NCBI GenBank assembly: GCA_029253285.1
Contig: JAQWZU010000149.1
Span: forward strand, 1 to 64,000
DNA length: 64,000 bases
DNA from: Akkermansiaceae bacterium
GTDB taxonomy: Bacteria > Verrucomicrobiota > Verrucomicrobiia > Verrucomicrobiales > Akkermansiaceae
Direction of reading: 5' to 3'
Within the stretch, counting starts at the first letter, position 1; each line of letters begins with the position of its first letter. Shown piece after piece: positions 24,305-31,507 of this stretch. The position numbers were made by a program, and so were the translations under genes. Under the pieces are notes generated by a model. The model was not told the origin of the DNA and made no database searches. It saw nothing but the letters and a program-made list of their open reading frames with translations.

Positions 24305-25969
24305 GTGTATTCGAACGAAGATTATTTGATAGAGCTATTGGTTGAAGCGGGGCACATGACGGCCGAACACGCCGCAGATGTCCGCAGCAAGTTGGGGGAT
24401 GAACATTTACTCCAGCATTTTCTGGATCAGGGCGACGTTTCAGAAGGGAATATCGCCGAGGTGACCGCAGCTGGAGCCGGGACCCAGGTGGTGGATCTCC
24501 TCAATGCCTTCGTGGATCCTGTTTTTTCCAATGTGATGTCTCTCGAAGATTGCCGTCGATTTAATGCCGTTCCCTTTGCTGACGATGGCTCGTATTTGAG
24601 TGTCGCGATTGCTGACCCCTTAAATTTCGAAGTGACGGATGCTCTGCCTTTGGTGGTGGGCCGTGAAGTGAATTTCTATGCCGCGACCCCAACCGCAATT
24701 CATAGCGCCTGGCAACAGGTCTTTGGCGAGGAGGTGGGGCAGTCCGAAGCGGCAGGCCTCACTGTCGTCGGTGCCGGAGGTGAGGACGACGGTGATGACG
24801 CTCCGGTGATTAAGCTAGTCTCCGGAATTCTTGTGGATGCCTTCAAGATGCGCGCGAGTGATATTCATATCGAGCCTCTGGAGACCTCCCTGCGTATTCG
24901 AAACCGAATTGACGGAAAGCTCGTGGAGGTTGCCAATCATCCGAAAAAACTCCTTCCCGCAGTGATCGCCCGTCTCAAGGTGATGAGTTCGACGATGAGT
25001 ATTGCGGAGAAGCGCATTCCTCAGGATGGCCGTATTCAGGTGAAGATGGGCGGGAAGGAGGTGGACCTTCGTGTTTCCTCGGTTCCCAGTAACCATGGTG
25101 AGAGTATCGTGATGCGTATTCTCGATAAGTCAGCCCTCAGTCTGGGCCTTCCCCAGCTTGGATTTCTCTCGGATGACCAGGAGGTTTTCCGCGAGTTGCT
25201 TGGGTTGCCCGACGGGATCATTCTGGTGACCGGGCCGACCGGGTCCGGAAAAACGACCACGCTCTATGCCTGCCTGAACGAGATCAATAAACCGGATAGG
25301 AAAATTATCACGGTTGAGGATCCGGTGGAATATGAAATGGCCGGAATTAACCAGGTCATGGTGAAAACCGACATTGGCATGACCTTTGCGGCTGCGCTGC
25401 GTTCAATGCTACGCCAGGCGCCCAACATTATCATGGTGGGGGAGATTCGAGACAAGGAAACCGCGAATATCGCGATTAACGCCTCGCTCACCGGTCACCT
25501 CGTGTTCTCGACCCTTCACACCAATGATGCTCCCAGTACAGTTGCTCGATTGTCGGATATTGGGATTAAAAATTTCCTGATCGCCTCGGCTGTTCGCGCC
25601 GTGGTGGCCCAGCGATTGGTTCGGAAGCTTTGCGACAAGTGCAAGGCTCCGGCGGTGCTTACCGAGAAGGAAATGCGCTCACTCAACATCGACCAGTCGG
25701 CGATTGCGGAAGGGAACATCATGGGACCTGTCGGTTGTGAGAATTGTCGCGGTGGGGGATATCGGGGTCGAATTGGTATTTTCGAAATCTTCCTTGTAGA
25801 CGACGAAGTGCGTCATCTGATTAACCAGAACCTCAGTACGCCCCAGCTTCGCAGTCGGGCCCGGGAGTTGGGAATGCGGACCTTGCGAGAGGACGGCATT
25901 CGTAAAGTCCTCGCCGGGATGACCTCGGCGGAGGAAGTCATTGGAGTCACTATGTCCGACTCGGAATAA
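24305..25969 (+). CDS. gspE: Type II secretion/type IV pilus ATPase, GspE/PilB family (copy 1)
   Basis: A 554-residue secretion ATPase. An N-terminal MshEN-like domain is followed by the core: ASDIHIEP, RIPQDGRIQVKMGG, Walker A TGPTGSGKTTTLYA (about 309-322), VEDPVEYEM, GEIRDKETANIAINASLTGHLVFSTLHTND. A four-cysteine zinc site (CDKC near 441 and CENC near 478) completes the GspE plan. It powers pseudopilus assembly from the cytoplasm. It starts at GTG. The gene begins the second secretion cluster, 34 bases upstream of a paralogue. Confidence 0.93.
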   Translation: MYSNEDYLIELLVEAGHMTAEHAADVRSKLGDEHLLQHFLDQGDVSEGNIAEVTAAGAGTQVVDLLNAFVDPVFSNVMSLEDCRRFNAVPFADDGSYLSVAIADPLNFEVTDALPLVVGREVNFYAATPTAIHSAWQQVFGEEVGQSEAAGLTVVGAGGEDDGDDAPVIKLVSGILVDAFKMRASDIHIEPLETSLRIRNRIDGKLVEVANHPKKLLPAVIARLKVMSSTMSIAEKRIPQDGRIQVKMGGKEVDLRVSSVPSNHGESIVMRILDKSALSLGLPQLGFLSDDQEVFRELLGLPDGIILVTGPTGSGKTTTLYACLNEINKPDRKIITVEDPVEYEMAGINQVMVKTDIGMTFAAALRSMLRQAPNIIMVGEIRDKETANIAINASLTGHLVFSTLHTNDAPSTVARLSDIGIKNFLIASAVRAVVAQRLVRKLCDKCKAPAVLTEKEMRSLNIDQSAIAEGNIMGPVGCENCRGGGYRGRIGIFEIFLVDDEVRHLINQNLSTPQLRSRARELGMRTLREDGIRKVLAGMTSAEEVIGVTMSDSE

Positions 25970-26003
25970 TTCTTTATCACACAACTTTTACTTTTCTCAT
26001 TAA

Positions 26004-27677
26004 ATGGATAACCAACAAGTCCTAGATCTTTTCCTCAGCCGCGGCATGGTCGACGGCGCTCTGGCACAGGACATTCTCTCGGAAGTCGAAAACAGCGGTA
26101 AGGAGGTCACAGAGATCCTCGCTGATTACCAGGTCATCTCGAATAAAAACGACATTTGGCCGATCATTGCTCAGGAATTGGGAACCGACTTCATCGATCT
26201 CGATGGATTCGAAGCCCCGGAAGCTTTGCTTAATCTCGTTCCGGCTGCAACCGCCCGCCTGCATGGAGCCTTTCCGGTGGGATATGACGATGCCGGACTG
26301 GCGATCGTGCTGACCGACCCTTTGAACCCACAGATCGTGGAAGACATTCGCTTCTCAATCGGTCAGGAAGTGCGCCTCTTGGTAGCTGCCGATCATCTGG
26401 TTGAGGAAAAAATCAACGAATTTTACGGCGGCCAGGAAAAGGCCATGGATGACATTTTGAGCCAGCTGGACGGTGGCTTGAATTTCAAGGGAGGCGAGAG
26501 CGAGATGGAAGATGAAGCGAACTCTGCTCCCATCATGCGCTATGTTGATCTGGTTCTATATCAGGCGATTAAAGAGAAGGCCTCCGATATTCACTTCGAG
26601 CCATTTGAGGAGGATTTCAAAATTCGTTACCGCGTCGACGGATCACTCTATGAGATGGCTCCACCGCCGGTTCATCTGGCCTTGCCGATTATTTCCCGCG
26701 TGAAGGTGATGTCGAATATGAACATCGCGGAGCGGCGGATTCCCCAGGATGGTCGTATCGTGAAGCAGGTCGGCGACCAGTCGGTCGATATGCGTGTTTC
26801 CTCACTTCCCACCCAGTATGGTGAGAGTGTGGTGCTTCGTGTGCTCGACCGAAACTCGGTGAATCTTAATCTCGATAACCTTGGATTGCCGAAATCGATT
26901 CATGAATACATTCATGATACCATTCGCATGCCAAATGGAATTTTCATCGTGACCGGGCCGACCGGAGCGGGAAAGACCACGACCTTGTATGCGGCTCTTC
27001 GTGAGATTAATACCATTGATACCAAGCTGCTTACAGCGGAAGACCCTGTGGAATATGATGTCGACGGGATTATTCAGGTGCCGGTGAACGAAGCCATTGG
27101 AATGGATTTCGGGAAAATCCTCCGGGCTTTCCTTCGTCAGGACCCCGACAAGATTCTTGTGGGGGAGATGCGGGACCTTGAAACTGCTCAGATCGCCATT
27201 CAGGCTTCCCTGACCGGTCACTTGGTGCTTTCCACCTTGCATACCAACGACGCCGCCGGAGCTATCACACGATTGGTCGATATGGGAACCGAGCCTTTCC
27301 TCGTGGCCGCGTCGCTTGAGGGAATTCTTGCCCAGCGACTTCTTCGAACAATTTGCGCCGATTGCAATTCTCCCTACGAGCCCAGCGAGGCCATTCTCAG
27401 TCAATTGGGAGTTTCTCCTCACGAACTGGGTGACAAGAGCTTCTTTACCGGGAGAGGCTGCAAAACCTGTGGTGAAACCGGATACAAGGGCCGCGCAGGT
27501 CTCTACGAATTGCTCAATATCACCGATCCTATTCGTGAATTAATCATTGAGCGCGCTCCGAGCGTCGTCATCAAACAGAAGGCGATCGAACTCGGCATGG
27601 TCACACTTCGTGAGGACGGACTTCGCAGTATCTACGAGGGCCGGACCACCATTGAGGAGGTCCTTAAATACACCTAA
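26004..27677 (+). CDS. Type II secretion/type IV pilus ATPase, GspE/PilB family (copy 2)
   Basis: A 557-residue paralogue of the preceding ATPase with the same order of domains: MshEN-like N-terminus (FLSRGMVDGALAQDIL), ASDIHFEPFEEDFKIRYR, Walker A TGPTGAGKTTTLYA (about 316), AEDPVEYDV, GEMRDLETAQIAIQASLTGHLVLSTLHTNDAAG and zinc cysteines CADC and CKTC. Both copies have intact catalytic motifs, so neither looks like a dead duplicate. They diverge mostly in the N-terminal domain, which may dock to different GspL-type partners or respond to different signals. Confidence 0.92.
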   Translation: MDNQQVLDLFLSRGMVDGALAQDILSEVENSGKEVTEILADYQVISNKNDIWPIIAQELGTDFIDLDGFEAPEALLNLVPAATARLHGAFPVGYDDAGLAIVLTDPLNPQIVEDIRFSIGQEVRLLVAADHLVEEKINEFYGGQEKAMDDILSQLDGGLNFKGGESEMEDEANSAPIMRYVDLVLYQAIKEKASDIHFEPFEEDFKIRYRVDGSLYEMAPPPVHLALPIISRVKVMSNMNIAERRIPQDGRIVKQVGDQSVDMRVSSLPTQYGESVVLRVLDRNSVNLNLDNLGLPKSIHEYIHDTIRMPNGIFIVTGPTGAGKTTTLYAALREINTIDTKLLTAEDPVEYDVDGIIQVPVNEAIGMDFGKILRAFLRQDPDKILVGEMRDLETAQIAIQASLTGHLVLSTLHTNDAAGAITRLVDMGTEPFLVAASLEGILAQRLLRTICADCNSPYEPSEAILSQLGVSPHELGDKSFFTGRGCKTCGETGYKGRAGLYELLNITDPIRELIIERAPSVVIKQKAIELGMVTLREDGLRSIYEGRTTIEEVLKYT

Positions 27678-27689
27678 TCAGGGCGAAAA

Positions 27690-27722
27690 CTTGGAATTCC
27701 GATACGATTTCGGAATTTCAAG
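27690..27722 (+). repeat. Strong intergenic hairpin between the second ATPase gene and gspF
   Basis: CTTGGAATTCCGA and TCGGAATTTCAAG form a 13-bp stem with one G-U pair and a seven-base loop. No T-run follows, so it may protect or process the mRNA and set the ratio of ATPase to platform protein. Confidence 0.6.
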
Positions 27723-27775
27723 CTTCCACACCCTTTCACATCTTCTTTAGAACTACTCAACACACGATCATTCTA

Positions 27776-29050
27776 ATGGCAAATTTCCAATATATCGCAC
27801 TCAACGCCAAAGGCGAGCAGACCACTGGCGTCGTGCAAGCCAATTCCGACGCTGAAGCGGCCCAGCAACTCCGTGGCCAGGGCCTTTACCCAACTCAAGT
27901 TGTCGAGGAGGGCAAAGGCAAGCTTGCCGGGTCCACCGGCAAGAAGAAGGCCAAGAAGGGCAAAGGCGGCAAAAGTAAGCTTGGTGGCAAAGTGAAGCCC
28001 AAGGTTTTGATGATTTTCACTCGTCAACTGGCGACCCTCATCGACTCAGGACTTCCACTTCTCCGCGGACTCAATGTGTTGTCCAAACAGGAGCCCAATC
28101 CAAACTTGAAAGCGACCATCAACAATCTCGCCGATTCCGTGCAGGGAGGTTCGACTTTCTCAGAGAGCCTTGGTCAACATCCGAAGATTTTCAATAAGCT
28201 CTTTGTCAACATGGTGAAAGCCGGTGAGCTTGGTGGTGTTCTCGAAGTTGTTCTGACCCGCCTCGCGGAATACCAGGAGAAGGCCCATAAGCTGAAAGGG
28301 AAGATCGTCTCCGCGATGGTTTACCCCTTAATCGTGATGTTCATCGCGGTGGCTATCATGAGTTTCCTCATGCTCTTCATTGTGCCCAAGTTCCGTGCGA
28401 TGTTCCAGGATATGGAAGGGGGCCAGCTTCCCTTGATTTCGCGCGTGGTGTTTGGCTTTTCCGATTGGATGCTGGCTCGCTCGTTCGTGCTGCCGAACTC
28501 GGTTTGGATTCTTGTTGCTGGTGTTTTGACCTGGCTCGGCTTCGCAGCCTGGACCCGTACCAAGAAAGGGCGTGTCATTGTTGATTCCATCAAACTCAAG
28601 GTGCCTATTTTTGGTGATATCCAGAGAAAGAGCGCGATTGCCCGCTTTACCCGGACGCTCGGAACTCTCGTGACTTCCGGTGTGCCAATCCTTCAGGCGC
28701 TCAACATCACCCGCGATACCGCAGGGAACGTGATCGTTTCCAATGCCATCGATAAAGTACACAACGCGGTGAAAGAAGGTGAATCCATTGTCGCTCCGAT
28801 GACTTCTTCGGGAATTTTCCCCAACCTCGTGACCTCCATGGTCGATGTGGGGGAGGAAACCGGTCAGTTGCCGGAAATGCTACTGAAGATCGCCGATGTC
28901 TACGACGATGAAGTCGATGGCGCGGTGACTGCGTTGACCTCGATTCTGGAACCCATCATGATCGTGATTCTCGCGCTCGTGGTTGGTGCTATCGTATTTG
29001 CGCTCTTCCTGCCGCTTATCAAGGTCATTCAGCAGATGCAGGGCGGCTAG
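27776..29050 (+). CDS. gspF: Type II secretion inner-membrane platform protein GspF/PilC
   Basis: A 424-residue polytopic protein. The N-terminal domain FQYIALNAKGEQTTGVV is standard for GspF/PilC. It is followed by a Lys/Gly-rich linker and two copies of the GspF domain, each beginning RQLATLIDSGLPLLRGL or RTLGTLVTSGVPILQAL, with transmembrane helices around residues 182-206, 238-258 and 391-418. It is the rotary platform that GspE drives to add pseudopilins. It is part of the second secretion cluster. Confidence 0.95.
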   Translation: MANFQYIALNAKGEQTTGVVQANSDAEAAQQLRGQGLYPTQVVEEGKGKLAGSTGKKKAKKGKGGKSKLGGKVKPKVLMIFTRQLATLIDSGLPLLRGLNVLSKQEPNPNLKATINNLADSVQGGSTFSESLGQHPKIFNKLFVNMVKAGELGGVLEVVLTRLAEYQEKAHKLKGKIVSAMVYPLIVMFIAVAIMSFLMLFIVPKFRAMFQDMEGGQLPLISRVVFGFSDWMLARSFVLPNSVWILVAGVLTWLGFAAWTRTKKGRVIVDSIKLKVPIFGDIQRKSAIARFTRTLGTLVTSGVPILQALNITRDTAGNVIVSNAIDKVHNAVKEGESIVAPMTSSGIFPNLVTSMVDVGEETGQLPEMLLKIADVYDDEVDGAVTALTSILEPIMIVILALVVGAIVFALFLPLIKVIQQMQGG

Positions 29051-29095
29051 AAAATTGTCGATTGCACCCTGATTAAATCGAATCGATATTATCCG

Positions 29096-29650
29096 ATGAA
29101 AAGATTTTCACCGAACCCAAGCCCGTCCCGTCGAGGGTTCTCTTTGATCGAACTTCTCGTGGTGGTCGCCATTATCGTGATTCTGGGAGGGATTGTGATT
29201 GGAGCCCTCTCCAAGATCAAAGACAGCCAGGCCAAAAAACTGACCCAGGTTAACCTTCAGAATATTTCCCAACATGTGGAAAGCTATAAAACCGATAATG
29301 GAGCGTATCCTGTCGGTGAGACCTTGATCACTGTCGAACTCTACAAGGCGCTGTCGGGAGATCTCTCCGGCCAGGGCGATGACCCAACCGAGGAAATCTA
29401 CTGGCCCGATCTATTGAGAAAAGATTCGGCGATTGTTGGAATTACCCGTGGCCAGAGAACCATTCTTGATGGATACGGTCAGTCGTATCGCTATCGCTCA
29501 GCTCTCGATATCGATGGAAATCTAAACGATCTTGTGAAAAACGATGGAGCTTTCGATATTTGGTCGATCGGCCCTGACAACGAACCATCTGACGAGAACA
29601 TCGATAGCAAGGCGGATAACGACCAAACCTTGGACGATATCTGGAAATAA
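29096..29650 (+). CDS. Second GspG-like major pseudopilin
   Basis: A 184-residue pseudopilin with signal RRGFSLIELLVVVAIIVILGG (Gly cleavage site, Glu5). The C-domain ends in a GspG-like calcium region (FDIWSIGPDN then Asp-rich SKADNDQTLDDIW). It differs from the gspG at 10467 in lacking the PKDPWGNPY block, having YGQSYRYR instead. It could be an alternative pilin of the same machine or the main subunit of a separate fibre built with the adjacent ATPases. Confidence 0.88.
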   Translation: MKRFSPNPSPSRRGFSLIELLVVVAIIVILGGIVIGALSKIKDSQAKKLTQVNLQNISQHVESYKTDNGAYPVGETLITVELYKALSGDLSGQGDDPTEEIYWPDLLRKDSAIVGITRGQRTILDGYGQSYRYRSALDIDGNLNDLVKNDGAFDIWSIGPDNEPSDENIDSKADNDQTLDDIWK

Positions 29651-29688
29651 TTGATCTTTGAGTTCACTGGAACTAAAACCCATTTCAT

Positions 29689-29712
29689 GGCGGGGGAGTC
29701 GACTCCTCCGCC
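29689..29712 (+). terminator. Palindromic hairpin after the second pseudopilin
   Basis: GGCGGGGGAGTC pairs with GACTCCTCCGCC (one G-U), followed by TCTTT. The T-run is weak, so it may terminate the secretion cluster only partly or act as a processing hairpin before the next gene, which starts 16 bases later. Confidence 0.5.
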
Positions 29713-29727
29713 TCTTTACATAATACT

Positions 29728-30324
29728 ATGTCCGACGAGACACCTCCCTCCAAGAAGGCCGCGCGCAAGAGCACGCGGAAAAAATCAGCCGCTAAAAAGA
29801 CGGCTCCAAAATCAACTGAAGAATCTCCGTCCGAGGAGCTTCCACTGGATGAACCGGCCGCCAATGCCGAGTCGGAAAAGAAAGCCTCTGAAAAAGCGCC
29901 TCGCAAAAAGTCCGGTGACCCCCGTGGTGGTGTTCGTGATGCTCGAAGCGAAGCTGCGAAATCCGACGATACCGCCAGCGAGGAGCAATCCGAAACTGTC
30001 GAAAAACTTGTTTCGGATGATGCTTCTGAGTCCAAAAAACAGGAAAAATCGAAAGACGAGGATCGTGGTGAACAGCGCGAACGTCGTGGACGTAATCGCG
30101 GCCGGGGTCGCGGGAATAATCGCGAACGCGAGGTGAAAGCCCGTCCGCCGGTCAATGAGGATCACCTTCGTAAGAAAGCCTGGAAGATTTATGAATCGGA
30201 AGTGACCGAGGAGGGACTCGCCCTTCTCGATGATTCCGGCCTCCGGGACTACGCTCGCGCCAGTTTTAATGCTGCTCGAATCTTTCTCGAAGAACAGGGT
30301 CGGGTTCTGGAAAAAGAAAAATAA
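29728..30324 (+). CDS. Disordered charged protein with Lys-rich and RG-rich segments
   Basis: A 198-residue protein I do not recognise. Residues 1-30 are a Lys/Ala/Ser/Thr tract like a histone H1 tail (KKAARKSTRKKSAAKK). Residues 30-115 are mixed acidic and Lys-rich. Residues 116-136 are an RG/RN box (RRGRNRGRGRGNNRERE). The last 55 residues are ordered and helical (HLRKKAWKIYESEVTEEGLALL then YARASFNAARIFLEEQ). Basic tails plus an RG box suggest nucleic-acid binding, possibly RNA; this is inference. It follows the secretion cluster after a weak hairpin. Confidence 0.75.
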   Translation: MSDETPPSKKAARKSTRKKSAAKKTAPKSTEESPSEELPLDEPAANAESEKKASEKAPRKKSGDPRGGVRDARSEAAKSDDTASEEQSETVEKLVSDDASESKKQEKSKDEDRGEQRERRGRNRGRGRGNNREREVKARPPVNEDHLRKKAWKIYESEVTEEGLALLDDSGLRDYARASFNAARIFLEEQGRVLEKEK

Positions 30325-30356
30325 TCCCGTAAAAAGGAGAAAGAGAAGGATCAGGA

Positions 30357-31130
30357 TTAACCCGAACAGCGGGCGATGGCATCAGCCAGAGCGGCCCGTT
30401 GATCGTCCCAGGTGGGAATGAATTCCTGCGCCACAAAGCCATCGTAGCCTGTTGCTTCGATGGCTTTTATGATGGCGGGGTAATAGAGTTCCTGGCTTTC
30501 ATCGATCTCATGGCGTCCCGGCACGCCGGCGGTGTGGTAGTGGCCAATGTAAGGGGCGGCTTTCTTGATCGTCGCCACGACATCGCCCTCCATGACCTGC
30601 ATGTGGTAGATGTCGTAAAGAAGCTTAAAGCGCGGGGAATCGAGCTTCTCACACAAGGCGATTCCCCAGTCCGTGTGGTCACATTGGTAGTCCGGATGAT
30701 CCACTTTGGAGTTCAACAGCTCCATGATCAGGGTGACGTCGTATTTGTCAGCGAGATCGAGCAGGGGCTCCAGACCCCCCGCGCAATTTTCGATCCCCTC
30801 GGCGTCGCTCAGACCCTCGCGGTTTCCGGAAAAGGTGATGACGTTGGGAATTCCCGCCTCGGCGGCCTCGGGAATCAGTTTCTGGTAAATCTCCAGCAGG
30901 GTCGCGTGGTGCTCTGGTTTGTTGAAGGCCTTCTCGATGCAGCCCAGTCCGCTTTGATGTTCGGGAGCCGCAGTTACCGGGCAGCTTAGGCCAAAGGACG
31001 TAATTTCGGTCACTTCGTGCGGATGGAGGAGGTCAATTCCCTGAATTCCCAGATCCCGGCACCATTCCGCGAGTGTGGAGAGGGGTTGGGACTCAAAGCA
31101 CCAGCGACAGACCGAATGTTGGAAAGACAT
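30357..31130 (-). CDS. TIM-barrel isomerase, hydroxypyruvate isomerase-like
   Basis: A 257-residue member of the xylose-isomerase-like TIM-barrel family. Blocks that fit hydroxypyruvate isomerase-type proteins: WCFESQPL, GIQGIDLLHP, ITFSGNREGLSDAEG, LIMELLNSKVDHPDYQCD (metal Glu), LLYDIYHMQVMEGD (metal Asp/His), YIGHYHTAGVPGRHEIDESQELYY and QEFIPTWD. The reaction would be hydroxypyruvate/tartronate-semialdehyde interconversion, but substrates in this family vary. It is convergent with the disordered protein gene. Confidence 0.85.
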   Translation of the reverse strand: MSFQHSVCRWCFESQPLSTLAEWCRDLGIQGIDLLHPHEVTEITSFGLSCPVTAAPEHQSGLGCIEKAFNKPEHHATLLEIYQKLIPEAAEAGIPNVITFSGNREGLSDAEGIENCAGGLEPLLDLADKYDVTLIMELLNSKVDHPDYQCDHTDWGIALCEKLDSPRFKLLYDIYHMQVMEGDVVATIKKAAPYIGHYHTAGVPGRHEIDESQELYYPAIIKAIEATGYDGFVAQEFIPTWDDQRAALADAIARCSG

Positions 31131-31227
31131 TCAAGAATCCTAGAGGGCAACCAATCCTGCGCAAGCGCTAGCCGATACCTTTTCAGAGACAAGTCCTCCT
31201 TCCTCTCGCTAAGGTCAAACGAGGCAT

Positions 31228-31256
31228 TTGGCGACTCCTCAAGACTTTCTTAATAT
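31228..31256 (+). promoter_or_regulatory. Candidate sigma-70 promoter of the ABC-F gene
   Basis: TTGGCG (31228-31233) and TAATAT (31251-31256) are separated by exactly 17 bases, each four of six to consensus. A transcript from about 31263 would have a leader of about 245 bases before the ABC-F start at 31508. Confidence 0.45.
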
Positions 31257-31281
31257 TTCTTCAAAGGATTTCACCTTTGAG

Positions 31282-31359
31282 ATGTCTCTCCCGATGAAAA
31301 GAATGCCTCATTGTGTCCCAAGGAATCTTGAAGACTTCAATAATACACCTGCCCGGTAA
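31282..31359 (+). CDS. Putative 25-residue leader peptide upstream of the ABC-F gene
   Basis: ATG 31282 opens a 25-codon frame, MSLPMKRMPHCVPRNLEDFN followed by NTPAR, ending at TAA 31357-31359. Its last codons form the 5' arms of the hairpin at 31345-31385, so a ribosome on the frame would melt it. ABC-F antibiotic-resistance genes in Firmicutes are often controlled by such leaders through attenuation. Ribosome binding is weak (AAGGAT 12 bases upstream), and translation is unproven. Confidence 0.4.
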   Translation: MSLPMKRMPHCVPRNLEDFNNTPAR

Positions 31360-31385
31360 GAAAAAGGCGGGCCCTTAAAAGGTGT
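31345..31385 (+). promoter_or_regulatory. Nested hairpin in the ABC-F leader (possible attenuator)
   Basis: An outer stem, ACACCT with AGGTGT (31345-31350 and 31380-31385), encloses an inner stem, GCCCG with CGGGC (31351-31355 and 31368-31372). The leader-peptide stop codon lies in the inner loop. No T-run follows directly, so control of translation or Rho access is as plausible as intrinsic termination. Confidence 0.45.
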
Positions 31386-31507
31386 CCTTGGAAACTGTCT
31401 CCGCCCAAGAGGAGTCTCATCTCCTGCGATATGCCTTAGGTCTCTTGGCCGTTCCAACCCCCAAAAAACTTGACTCTCAGGCCATCTCCCCTGACACCCA
31501 CGCCGCC

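Noticed and set aside
31382-31507. N-terminal extension of the ABC-F protein from GTG 31382
   Set aside because: The 42 extra residues do not resemble ABC-F proteins and no ribosome site fits; ATG 31508 matches the family start.
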